Positions 1 to 6,607 of a stretch of 9,283 nucleotides of DNA are shown here, in pieces; position 1 is the stretch's first letter, and each line of letters opens with the position of its first letter. The stretch spans positions 1 to 9,283 of the forward strand of contig JAEZMC010000233.1 of the NCBI GenBank assembly GCA_023435805.1, read 5' to 3'. The position numbers were made by a program, and so were the translations under genes. The stretch comes from Bacillota bacterium (GTDB lineage: Bacteria > Bacillota > Clostridia > Acetivibrionales > DTU013). The notes under the pieces were generated by a model. The model saw nothing but the letters and a program-made list of their open reading frames with translations. It did not search any database and was not told the origin of the DNA.

Positions 1-24
1 TATATCAGACGGAAGGATGACAGC

Positions 25-1266
25 ATGAGACATAAATACAAAAGCACCCTGTACGCCTGTTACCTGGGTTTTATCACGCAGGCCATTGTGAATAACATCA
101 CACCGCTTTTATTTATCATTTTCCAGGACGAATACAGAATATCTTTTGAGATGCTGGGACGACTGATCCTCATTAATTTCGGAACACAGATTGCCGCCGA
201 CTTTATTGCCGCCAGATATGCTGACAGAATCGGCCACCGCAGGGCGGTTGTCATGGCGCACATATTCTGTGCAGCCGGGCTGATCGGCCTCGGTGTCTTG
301 CCAAAGCTGCTTCCGTCACCATACACCGGGCTGGTGATCGCAGTGATGATCTACGCAATCGGCGGCGGGTTTATTGAAGTGATGATCAGCCCGATCGTAG
401 ATGCCCTGCCGGGTGATGCAAAGGCTTCTGCCATGAGTCTGCTGCACTCCTTTTACTGTTGGGGGCAGTTGGGAGTCGTGATTATCACAACCCTGCTGAT
501 CAAGGTTTTCGGCATAGGTGTATGGTTCCTGCTGCCCGGTATGTGGGCTTTGATTCCGATTTACAATGTATTTCGTTTCATCAAAGTCCCGCTCATGCCG
601 CCTGTCGCCGAATCGGAAAAAACACCTCTTCGCAAGCTTTTCACGTCCCGGATGTTTATTATTGCTTTGGTCATGATGATGTGTGCGGGTTCTTCGGAGC
701 TCACCATGTCCCAGTGGTCCTCACTGTTTGCTGAAAAAGGGCTACAGGTACCCAAATTGGTCGGCGACCTCCTTGGACCGGGACTTTTCGCCGTCTTCAT
801 GGGAATCGGCCGGACTGTTTACGGGTTCATGGGCCACCGGCTCCACTTGAAAAAGGCGCTGACCTTCAGCGGTATTTTATGTATTTTCTGCTATGCTGTC
901 ACTGTGTTTGTACAGATACCGCTCATCTCGCTGCTGGGCTGCGCACTGTGCGGATTGTCCGTCAGCCTGATGTGGCCGGGCACCTTCAGTCTCACGGCAG
1001 CAGCTTTCCCCAGGGGAGGCACCGCTATGTTCGGCCTTCTCGCGATATTTGGCGATCTGGGTGCTGCGTTGGGGCCATGGGCGGCCGGACTGGTTTCAGA
1101 CCTGTCCATGGAAATGCAATGGTTTGATGCTCTCGGCAAGGCCTACGGCTTAAAGGCCGATCAGCTGGGACTCAAGACGGGGCTGTTTTCAGCCATGATC
1201 TTCCCGCTGCTGTTGGTGACAGCACTGCTGCTTATGAAAAAGGGAAAATTGGAAGTGACACAATAG
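25..1266 (+). CDS. MFS-family permease, substrate unknown
   Basis: A 413-residue integral membrane protein of the major facilitator superfamily, expected to move a small solute across the cytoplasmic membrane by proton coupling or facilitated exchange. Visible features are about twelve hydrophobic segments, the loop 2-3 signature D67-R68-I-G70-H-R72-R73 (MFS motif A), and a hydrophilic middle loop near residues 190-210 (VAESEKTPLRKLF) that separates the two six-helix halves. The second half opens with a GSSELTMSQW stretch, which I associate from memory with an uncharacterised sugar-permease-like MFS group. The ATG at 25 is preceded by GGAAGGA (11-17) at a suitable distance. The reading frame stays open to the window edge, so a longer N-terminus cannot be fully excluded. 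Another frame stops at 26-28, overlapping the start as ATGA, as expected if an upstream gene is translationally coupled. The next gene has its own promoter, so a link to spermidine synthesis is not implied. The family call is firm; the substrate is unknown. Confidence 0.9.
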   Translation: MRHKYKSTLYACYLGFITQAIVNNITPLLFIIFQDEYRISFEMLGRLILINFGTQIAADFIAARYADRIGHRRAVVMAHIFCAAGLIGLGVLPKLLPSPYTGLVIAVMIYAIGGGFIEVMISPIVDALPGDAKASAMSLLHSFYCWGQLGVVIITTLLIKVFGIGVWFLLPGMWALIPIYNVFRFIKVPLMPPVAESEKTPLRKLFTSRMFIIALVMMMCAGSSELTMSQWSSLFAEKGLQVPKLVGDLLGPGLFAVFMGIGRTVYGFMGHRLHLKKALTFSGILCIFCYAVTVFVQIPLISLLGCALCGLSVSLMWPGTFSLTAAAFPRGGTAMFGLLAIFGDLGAALGPWAAGLVSDLSMEMQWFDALGKAYGLKADQLGLKTGLFSAMIFPLLLVTALLLMKKGKLEVTQ

Positions 1267-1276
1267 GATAAAAAAT

Positions 1277-1298
1277 TGTGCCGGGCACATGATATGTG
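1277..1298. repeat. Two overlapping short inverted repeats after the MFS gene
   Basis: TGTGCC-G-GGCACA (1277-1289) overlaps CACAT-GAT-ATGTG (1286-1298). They begin 11 bp after the permease stop codon. The first could form a small hairpin, but no T-run follows it on the + strand, so it is a poor intrinsic terminator in that direction. On the - strand it is followed by AATTTTT, which resembles a weak terminator, but no - strand gene leads into it. The pair could be alternative hairpins or a protein-binding site upstream of the 1323-1351 promoter. The repeats are visible in the sequence; any role is speculative. Confidence 0.3.
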
Positions 1299-1322
1299 GG
1301 TATATATCACTAGCGATTTTTA

Positions 1323-1351
1323 TTGATTTGTGTGTACATTTTTTGTATAAT
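1323..1351 (+). promoter_or_regulatory. Sigma-A-type promoter of the spermidine operon
   Basis: A -35 element TTGATT (1323-1328) and a perfect -10 TATAAT (1346-1351) are separated by exactly 17 bp of AT-rich DNA. Transcription would start near 1358, leaving a leader of roughly 35 nt that contains the G-rich ribosome binding site at 1381-1386. This position makes the dehydrogenase and nspC genes a transcription unit separate from the MFS gene. Confidence 0.7.
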
Positions 1352-1392
1352 TTCCTTTATGAATTTATCAGACCAATACAGGGGGGATTGAT

Positions 1393-2592
1393 ATGGGAAA
1401 GGCTTTGATTATCGGTGCCGGAGGCGTTGCCAGTGTAGTTGTGCACAAGTGCTGCCAGAATCCGGACGTTTTTGAGGAGATATGCATAGCAAGCAGAACG
1501 ATTGCCAAATGTGAGGCTTTGAAAAATAAACTGGCAGGTGGCCGGACAAAAATCCATACAGCAAGGGTGGATGCCGATAAAACGGAAGAGGTTATTGATC
1601 TGATCAAGAGCTTCAATCCGGATATTGTTATCAACGTGGCATTGCCGTACCAGGATTTGACGATTATGGATGCCTGTCTTGCGACAGGTGTTCATTATGT
1701 GGATACAGCCAATTACGAGCCTCCGGATGTGCCGAAATTTGAGTATAAATGGCAGTGGGCCTACAGGGAAAGGTTTGAAAAGGCACATATCACCGCACTT
1801 CTGGGGAGCGGTTTTGATCCCGGCGTAACAGGTGTTTTCAGTGCGTATGCCCAGAAGCACTACTTTGATGAGATCCATTCCATTGACATCCTTGACGCAA
1901 ACGCAGGGGATCACGGATATCCCTTTGCTACAAATTTCAATCCTGAAATCAATATACGTGAAATAACGGCCAACGGAAGCTATTATGAAAACGGCGAATT
2001 TATAGAAACGAAGCCGCTTGCTGTTAAAAAGATATACGATTTCCCGGAAATCGGCCCCAAAAACATTTATTTGCTTCACCATGAGGAAATCGAATCACTC
2101 GCGATCAATATCAAGGGCGTGAAAAGAATCCGGTTCTGGATGACATTTTCCGATAACTACCTGAACCATTTACGAGTGCTTGAAAATGTCGGAATGACAT
2201 CCATTGAGCCAGTGCAGTTCGAGGGCCGCCCAATCATTCCGCTGCAGTTTTTGAAGGCGGTGCTTCCAGATCCGGCATCGCTGGGACCGAGAACGAAGGG
2301 CAAAACCAACATCGGCTGTATTTTCCAGGGTATCAAGGATGGAAAGCCCAGGACTTATTATGTCTATAATGTGTGCGATCATCAGGAATGCTATGCTGAG
2401 GTGGGGTCCCAGGCGATCTCCTATACAACGGGCGTACCGGCGATGATCGGCGCCATGCTGATTATGAAGGGCATCTGGAAAAAGCATGGTGTCCACAATA
2501 TCGAGGAATTCGATCCCGACCCGTTCATGGAAGCATTGAACAAGTACGGACTGCCCTGGAAAGAGAGTTTTGAGCCGGAACTGCTGGATTAA
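1393..2592 (+). CDS. Carboxynorspermidine/carboxyspermidine dehydrogenase (saccharopine dehydrogenase family)
   Basis: This cytoplasmic enzyme condenses aspartate beta-semialdehyde with putrescine (or diaminopropane) and reduces the imine with NAD(P)H to carboxyspermidine (or carboxynorspermidine). The 399-residue length matches the family. The N-terminal Rossmann fold shows the dinucleotide loop G8-A-G10-G11-V-A-S14. The second strand ends in A-S-R35-T36, a pattern consistent with NADP preference. Further family blocks are DTANYEP (104-110), GSGFDPGVT (138-146) and the conserved substrate-domain block GDHGYPFATNFNPEINIRE (172-190). The ATG at 1393 follows GGGGGG (1381-1386) with a 6-nt gap, and the Rossmann strand begins directly after it. 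The strongest functional evidence is the next gene: nspC follows after 22 bp, and its product performs the following step. Lysine-pathway saccharopine dehydrogenase is the alternative, but the context and sequence blocks favour the polyamine enzyme. The diamine substrate cannot be decided here. Confidence 0.93.
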   Translation: MGKALIIGAGGVASVVVHKCCQNPDVFEEICIASRTIAKCEALKNKLAGGRTKIHTARVDADKTEEVIDLIKSFNPDIVINVALPYQDLTIMDACLATGVHYVDTANYEPPDVPKFEYKWQWAYRERFEKAHITALLGSGFDPGVTGVFSAYAQKHYFDEIHSIDILDANAGDHGYPFATNFNPEINIREITANGSYYENGEFIETKPLAVKKIYDFPEIGPKNIYLLHHEEIESLAINIKGVKRIRFWMTFSDNYLNHLRVLENVGMTSIEPVQFEGRPIIPLQFLKAVLPDPASLGPRTKGKTNIGCIFQGIKDGKPRTYYVYNVCDHQECYAEVGSQAISYTTGVPAMIGAMLIMKGIWKKHGVHNIEEFDPDPFMEALNKYGLPWKESFEPELLD

Positions 2593-2603
2593 TAACGGCT
2601 GCC

Positions 2604-2609
2604 GAGGTG
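2604..2609 (+). promoter_or_regulatory. Ribosome binding site that fixes the nspC start
   Basis: GAGGTG lies 5 nt before the ATG at 2615 and inside the only non-coding gap between the two polyamine genes. The farther in-frame ATG at 2570 overlaps the dehydrogenase and has no comparable site, so 2615 is the better start. Confidence 0.7.
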
Positions 2610-2614
2610 CAAAT

Positions 2615-3754
2615 ATGAACATTGATTTTAGCAAACTCCCAACACCCTGCTATGTTGTTGATGAAAGGCTACTCATAAAGAATCTTGAATTGTTGCAGTC
2701 TGTCCGGCAGCGGACAGGCTGCAGTATTCTCCTTGCGCAAAAAGGATTTTCCATGTTTTCCGTATACCCGCTGATCGGAAAATATCTGCAGGGAGTAACG
2801 TCAAGCTCGCTGCATGAAGCGAGACTCGGCTACGAAGAGATGGGGAAGGAAGTCCACACATATGCGCCGGCATTTGTGGAGAAAGATTTTGATGAGATAC
2901 TGCGTTACAGTGACCATATCGTATTCAATTCCTTTGATCAATGGAAAAAATACAAGGCCAGAGTAAAAGCGGTCACCTCCAAAAAAATAGAATGCGGTAT
3001 ACGAATCAATCCGGAGTACTCTGAAATTGAAACTCCCATATACGACCCCTGTTATATGTATTCGCGGCTCGGTGTCACGCTGTCAGGCTTTAGGCCGGAA
3101 GAGCTGGACGGGATAGACGGTTTGCATTTCCACACGATGTGCGAGCAGAATTCGGATACGCTGGAGCGTACGATTCGAGTCGTGGATGAGAAATTTGGGA
3201 AATACCTGAAAAACATGAAGTGGCTCAATATGGGCGGAGGGCACCATATAACAAGGCCTGACTACGATCTGGACGCTTTGGTTCGTTCCATCCTGTTCAT
3301 TAAAGAGAAATATGGAGTGGAAGTGTATCTGGAGCCGGGAGAAGCCGTTGCTCTCAATACCGGTTATTTAGCAGGCAGCGTGCTGGATATTGTTGATAAC
3401 GGTATGAAAATAGCTATTCTGGATGTTTCAGCTGCATGCCACATGCCGGATGTCCTTGAAATGCCCTACAGACCCAATATTATAGGGGCCGGGAAACCCG
3501 GTGAGTATCCCTATACTTACAGGCTCGGCGGAAATACCTGTCTGGCAGGTGACGTGATCGGTGACTATTCCTTCAAACAGCCGTTAAAGCCGGGAGATAA
3601 GCTGGTGTTCTGCGACATGGCCCACTATACCATGGTCAAGAACAATACGTTCAATGGGATGAAGCTGCCAGCCATCGCACTGTACAATGAGGCTGACGGT
3701 ATAAAAACCGTAAGGGAATTCGGTTATGAGGATTTTAAAACACGCTTGTCCTGA
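2615..3754 (+). CDS. nspC: Carboxynorspermidine/carboxyspermidine decarboxylase
   Basis: This PLP-dependent, alanine-racemase-fold decarboxylase removes CO2 from carboxy(nor)spermidine to give (nor)spermidine, the last step of the aspartate-semialdehyde route. The product is 379 residues, the usual length, and starts directly with the family opening LPTPCYVVDE (8-17). Visible active-site elements are the PLP Schiff-base lysine K43 in LLAQKGFSMF, TSSSLHEARLG (62-72), the HFHTMCEQ strand (171-178), the phosphate-binding GGGHH (207-211), EPGEA (240-244), CHMPDVLEMPYRP (275-287), and the catalytic-loop C309-L-A-G-D312 that reaches into the partner subunit of the dimer. The start at 2615 was chosen over an in-frame ATG at 2570 because that one lies inside the preceding gene, and GAGGTG precedes 2615 at 5 nt. 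Translation is likely coupled to the dehydrogenase gene. An intrinsic terminator follows about 20 bp after the stop. Diaminopimelate and ornithine decarboxylases share the fold, but these blocks are specific to NspC. Confidence 0.95.
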   Translation: MNIDFSKLPTPCYVVDERLLIKNLELLQSVRQRTGCSILLAQKGFSMFSVYPLIGKYLQGVTSSSLHEARLGYEEMGKEVHTYAPAFVEKDFDEILRYSDHIVFNSFDQWKKYKARVKAVTSKKIECGIRINPEYSEIETPIYDPCYMYSRLGVTLSGFRPEELDGIDGLHFHTMCEQNSDTLERTIRVVDEKFGKYLKNMKWLNMGGGHHITRPDYDLDALVRSILFIKEKYGVEVYLEPGEAVALNTGYLAGSVLDIVDNGMKIAILDVSAACHMPDVLEMPYRPNIIGAGKPGEYPYTYRLGGNTCLAGDVIGDYSFKQPLKPGDKLVFCDMAHYTMVKNNTFNGMKLPAIALYNEADGIKTVREFGYEDFKTRLS

Positions 3755-3774
3755 CGTTGAGTAAGCGGCAAAGC

Positions 3775-3809
3775 ATCGCAGAACCACAGTTGTGGCTTCT
3801 GCGATTTTT
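3775..3809 (+). terminator. Rho-independent terminator of the spermidine operon
   Basis: The left arm ATCGCAGAACCACA pairs with the right arm TGTGGCTTCTGCGAT, with one unpaired C (3796) and a 3-nt loop, and is followed at once by TTTT. It lies about 20 bp after the nspC stop codon and insulates the spermidine genes from the regulator operon. Confidence 0.88.
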
Positions 3810-3841
3810 ATTTCTCTGGTTGCACGCATGTCGTAGAGGAG

Positions 3842-3866
3842 TGCAAACCTGACGGTCAGGTTTGCA
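3842..3866. promoter_or_regulatory. Distal operator-like perfect palindrome (O1)
   Basis: A perfect 25-bp palindrome has 12-bp arms (TGCAAACCTGAC and its complement) around a central G at 3854. It lies after the spermidine terminator and about 45 bp upstream of the -35 of the regulator promoter, so that promoter does not transcribe it. No T-run follows, so it is not a second terminator. Its core AAACCTGACGGTCAG recurs with one mismatch at the promoter-proximal site (3942-3966). This supports a binding site for a dimeric regulator, most simply the adjacent GntR/LacI-type protein. The repeats are visible; the identity of the binder is inferred. Confidence 0.65.
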
Positions 3867-3911
3867 GCAAAACCACCAAAACTTAGTAGAAATCGACACA
3901 GTATGTCGCCG

Positions 3912-3940
3912 TTGACACAATGGAATGTTGCTGTTATAAT
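3912..3940 (+). promoter_or_regulatory. Perfect-consensus sigma-A promoter of the regulator/transport operon
   Basis: TTGACA (3912-3917) and TATAAT (3935-3940) are both exact consensus hexamers with the optimal 17-bp spacer. The start point would be near 3947, inside the proximal operator-like repeat. A promoter this strong ahead of a regulatory gene suggests that it is normally held down by a repressor. Confidence 0.88.
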
Positions 3941-3941
3941 A

Positions 3942-3966
3942 AACCTGTCGGTCAGTCGGTCAGGTT
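3942..3966. promoter_or_regulatory. Proximal operator-like repeat (O2) over the transcription start
   Basis: This site begins two bases after the -10 element and ends where the ribosome binding site starts. Outer arms AACCTG and CAGGTT enclose two tandem copies of TCGGTCAG (3948-3955 and 3956-3963). The left part matches O1 over AAACCTGWCGGTCAG and the right part over CGGTCAGGTT, so O2 resembles an O1 core expanded by one 8-bp unit. A protein bound here would cover +1 and block initiation. Autorepression by the downstream GntR-type protein, relieved by a ligand, is the simplest reading. The repeats are visible; the function is inferred. Confidence 0.65.
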
Positions 3967-3976
3967 GGAGGAAAGT

Positions 3977-5077
3977 ATGAACAATAACGATAATCTTCTT
4001 TATCTGAAAATCAAAAAGGATCTGCTTAATAAGCTGAAAACAATAGATCCGAATGAAAGGATACCTTCCCGTAACGAATTGATCAAGGAATACAATGTTA
4101 CAAGGACAACGGTTGATCGAGCCATTTCCGAACTGATCGGAGAAGGGTACTTATATTCGCGTGACGGAAGCGGTACTTACGTTTCGGAGAATATAACCCA
4201 GCACACCCGGCAAACCAGCGGTAAAATCGTCAGCTGGGGAGTGATACTGCCCAACATCATGTATGATACCTATCCGGGCATTCTGCGCGGCGTCGAGGAT
4301 GTTGCCCACAAGCATGGAAGAAATGTTGTTATATGCAATACCGACAACAACATAGAAAAACAGGCGAATTATATTTATAAGCTCGTCGACTCGGACGTGG
4401 AAGGAGTGGTCATCGTTCCTGCCATCTCGGACGAAAATGATTTTAAGCCATTTCAAATGCTCCGGGAAAAAAACATCCCTTTTGTTTTTTGCAATAGGGG
4501 AATCTTGCGCATTGAAGCTCCCAAGGTAACTTCAAATAGTTTCTATGGGGGATATATAGCAACAAAGCACCTGATTGAGCAGGGATTCCGCAGAATCGCT
4601 TATATATCCAACCCGATGTATCAAGTATCACTGGACAGATACCAGGGATATAGAAGTGCAATTGAGGAAGCTGGTTTGGAGCTGGGGGACGAATATGTTT
4701 TATTTGAAGAATCGTTCCACGCACAAAACCCCGGTTATGAAAATACAAAGACACTCCTAAAAAGTAACCTTAATGTGGATGCAGTTTTCTGCTTCAATGA
4801 CGGTTTAGCCAAGGGAGCGTATCAAGCCATAGTCGAATCGGGTTTAAAGGTTGGCCGGGATATTGGGCTGATTGGTTATGACAATACGTATATATGTGAA
4901 AGTCTGCCTGTAAAACTCACATCAGTAAAATTTAAGACACATGAAATCGGGACAAAAGCGGCTGAATTATTGTTAAGCATCGTGAATGGTGAGTCGGTGC
5001 CGCAAAACAAGATTATCGTACTGCAGCCAAAGCTAGTTGTAAGAGAAAGCTGCGGGAGTCAAAGAAATAAAATCTAA
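3977..5077 (+). CDS. GntR-family transcriptional regulator with LacI-type sensor domain
   Basis: A 366-residue DNA-binding regulator of the AraR-like hybrid type. Residues about 6-70 form a GntR winged helix: LLYLKIKKDLLNKL, then IPSRNELIKEYNVTRTTVDRAI (recognition helix), then the wing EGYLYSRDGSGTYVSE. Residues about 84-358 are a periplasmic-binding-protein-like sensor of the LacI class, with VSWGVILPN, the helix YPGILRGVEDVA, VEGVVIVPA, FCNRG (171-175), GGYIATKHLIEQGFRRIAYI, CFNDGLAKGA (272-281), IGLIGYDNT (296-304) and the closing VVRESC. Such sensors usually bind sugars. The ATG at 3977 has GGAGG (3967-3971) 5 nt upstream. The in-frame ATG at 3920 lies within the promoter spacer and is not credible. 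The gene lies directly ahead of a sugar-type importer and behind two operator-like repeats. It therefore probably controls both itself and the transport genes in response to the imported solute. The ligand is unknown. Confidence 0.93.
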   Translation: MNNNDNLLYLKIKKDLLNKLKTIDPNERIPSRNELIKEYNVTRTTVDRAISELIGEGYLYSRDGSGTYVSENITQHTRQTSGKIVSWGVILPNIMYDTYPGILRGVEDVAHKHGRNVVICNTDNNIEKQANYIYKLVDSDVEGVVIVPAISDENDFKPFQMLREKNIPFVFCNRGILRIEAPKVTSNSFYGGYIATKHLIEQGFRRIAYISNPMYQVSLDRYQGYRSAIEEAGLELGDEYVLFEESFHAQNPGYENTKTLLKSNLNVDAVFCFNDGLAKGAYQAIVESGLKVGRDIGLIGYDNTYICESLPVKLTSVKFKTHEIGTKAAELLLSIVNGESVPQNKIIVLQPKLVVRESCGSQRNKI

Positions 5078-5107
5078 CCAACAATTGAATTTGATGTTTG
5101 ATCATTA

Positions 5108-5125
5108 CACCGTTAAAAAACGGTG
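5108..5125. repeat. Short inverted repeat in the regulator to binding-protein gap
   Basis: CACCGTT and AACGGTG are 7-bp complementary arms around AAAA, in the 85-bp gap before the binding-protein gene. No T-run follows on the + strand, so it is not a standard terminator. It may be an mRNA-processing or stabilising hairpin, or an operator. The only promoter-like match nearby is weak (TTGATG 5091-5096, 17 bp, TAAAAA 5114-5119) and overlaps the repeat. The transport genes may therefore be read mainly from the 3912-3940 promoter through the regulator gene. Confidence 0.4.
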
Positions 5126-5162
5126 ATAAGGATAAAAACATAAAAAGCGAGGAGGATTTTTC

Positions 5163-6524
5163 ATGCAAAAAAGAATTCTACCATTATTCCTGGCTGTAAT
5201 CATGGCTGTCACCATGTTCGCAGGCTGCGGGCAGCAAGCCGCACCCACCCAGGACCAGCAGGCAACAACAGTTGAAACAAGTGCTGCAGCAGAAACCACA
5301 GAGCCCGCGCCGGAAGAAATTTCCGCAAATTTGAGATTCCTGTGGCCCGGCACCTCTGAAGCGGAGAAGAAAATTTCAGAGAATATCAAGGCTGAAGTAT
5401 CAAAGCAATATCCCAAAGTAAATATTGAATTTATATCACTGGTTTGGGCCGACATTGAGAAAAAGCTTACGGTTATGGTAAATACAAAGGATTATCCGGA
5501 TCTAATGCAGATTCAGGATGTCACCAACCCGGTAGCAATGGATGCACTTGAACCACTGGATGGCTACCTCAATGACAAAGTCAAAGCGGAAGACTACATC
5601 AAGGCCACCCTGGATTATATGACCATTGACGGAAAACTATATGCTATTCCGGGAACAGCCGTTATCTATGCTCATGCCATGAACACAGAATTGCTCGGGA
5701 ATGCCGGATATAAGCCGGAAGATTTAAAATCCTGGGATGACGTCAGGGCTGCCGTAAAGGCGATGTCCAAGGATGGTAAATCTGGTTATTCCATGGCAAA
5801 TGGCGGAACGGGCAGATTTACTTTCAGAGACCTTATGATGGTTAGTCTTGCTAATGGCATCACACCTGATGATACATCTGATGCATCCAAGGCGAAGTAT
5901 CTTGAAGTTTTGAATCTGTTTAACGATATGGCCGACTCAATGCCGAAGTCACAGGTTACCTGGCTGTATCCTGAGTTATACAAGGCTTGGGAAGCAAATT
6001 CTGTAGGAATTATCCATACAGGCGCCTACTATAGTGCTAATGTTATTACCCATGGCACGACGAACTTTGCCAGAACTGTAATGATGCCGTTCCCAAAAGG
6101 ACCCTCTGCAGATAAACAGCAAGTTATGGTTGGATCAGCAGGTATCTCTATTATAAAAGGTTCAACTCAGAAGGAAGCAGCCTGGAAGGTAGTTGAAATC
6201 ATTATGTCACCTGCGATTCTTGGCGAATGGGCAGGCAACCTCGGTGTAAGCGCAAAGAAAACCATTACTTCTGCGGACACGGATCCTCATGTAAAAGCGG
6301 CATATCCTACGGTAGCTGATGAGCACCAGAGATTGATAGCCGAATTCCAGAAAGCTGCCGATACTTATGGAGTTCCAATGCCCAAGATCCTTGGACAGCC
6401 CCAGATGGAAATCGTTGTACAGGGTGCCATGGTGAAGATGTTGGACAAGAAAATAACACCCGAGCAGGCATATGACGAAATCAAGAAGGGTATCGATAAC
6501 GTAAAAGCTGAATTGGCAAAATAG
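5163..6524 (+). CDS. ABC transporter extracellular solute-binding lipoprotein (sugar type)
   Basis: A 453-residue substrate-binding protein of the UgpB/MalE-like group, which captures a solute outside the membrane and hands it to the two permeases encoded next. The N-terminus is a lipoprotein signal: K3-R4, a hydrophobic stretch, then the lipobox F-A-G-C22, so the mature protein would be lipidated at C22 and anchored to the outer face of the membrane. A Gln/Ala/Thr/Glu-rich low-complexity linker (about 23-52) follows, as is usual in Gram-positive binding proteins. The globular part begins at about residue 55 and shows family features such as YPDLMQIQD, LEPLDGYL, DGKLYAIPG and KSWDDVRAAVKAM. 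The ATG follows GAGGAGGA (5149-5156) at a good distance. Substrates in this group are usually mono- or oligosaccharides or glycerol-phosphate compounds. The sequence does not show which one applies, and the linked URO-D-like gene leaves room for a non-sugar ligand. Confidence 0.93.
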   Translation: MQKRILPLFLAVIMAVTMFAGCGQQAAPTQDQQATTVETSAAAETTEPAPEEISANLRFLWPGTSEAEKKISENIKAEVSKQYPKVNIEFISLVWADIEKKLTVMVNTKDYPDLMQIQDVTNPVAMDALEPLDGYLNDKVKAEDYIKATLDYMTIDGKLYAIPGTAVIYAHAMNTELLGNAGYKPEDLKSWDDVRAAVKAMSKDGKSGYSMANGGTGRFTFRDLMMVSLANGITPDDTSDASKAKYLEVLNLFNDMADSMPKSQVTWLYPELYKAWEANSVGIIHTGAYYSANVITHGTTNFARTVMMPFPKGPSADKQQVMVGSAGISIIKGSTQKEAAWKVVEIIMSPAILGEWAGNLGVSAKKTITSADTDPHVKAAYPTVADEHQRLIAEFQKAADTYGVPMPKILGQPQMEIVVQGAMVKMLDKKITPEQAYDEIKKGIDNVKAELAK

Positions 6525-6541
6525 ATATTTGGGTTTACACG

Positions 6542-6569
6542 CTGTAGGGCTGAAAATTCAGCCCTACAG
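6542..6569 (+). repeat. Long perfect hairpin between binding-protein and permease genes
   Basis: Two perfectly complementary 13-nt arms, CTGTAGGGCTGAA (6542-6554) and its complement (6557-6569), are separated by only AA. In RNA the innermost pairs would open to form the loop. It lies 18 nt after the binding-protein stop and about 40 nt before the permease start. TATTATT follows it rather than a solid T-run, so it is at best a leaky terminator. Hairpins at this position in binding-protein operons commonly protect the upstream message or cut read-through, which keeps binding protein in excess over permease. That role is inferred from position. Confidence 0.75.
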
Positions 6570-6592
6570 TATTATTAAAGCATATTAAGTTT

Positions 6593-6598
6593 AGGTGG
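6593..6598 (+). promoter_or_regulatory. Ribosome binding site supporting a TTG start for the first permease
   Basis: AGGTGG ends 9 nt before an in-frame TTG (6608). An alternative in-frame GTG (6599) touches the end of this element, which leaves no room for ribosome binding. No ATG is available in frame until well inside the membrane domain. Confidence 0.55.
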
Positions 6599-6607
6599 GT
6601 GAATGGA

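Noticed and set aside
1..28. Possible 3' end of an upstream gene overlapping the MFS start as ATGA
   Set aside because: A TGA in another frame at 26-28 fits translational coupling, but about eight codons are not enough to support a gene.
1357..2082. 241-codon open frame on the - strand
   Set aside because: It lies antisense to the dehydrogenase gene, whose family motifs are unambiguous. The reverse translation shows no domain.
2170..2634. 154-codon open frame on the - strand
   Set aside because: Antisense to the dehydrogenase C-terminus and the nspC start; no recognisable domain.
3842..3866. O1 palindrome as a second terminator of the spermidine operon
   Set aside because: No T-run follows either arm, a proper terminator lies just upstream, and its core recurs at the next promoter, which fits an operator better.
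3735..3920. Open frame on the - strand covering the intergenic terminator and O1
   Set aside because: It runs through a clear intrinsic terminator and a palindrome, has no recognisable protein features, and is too short to trust.
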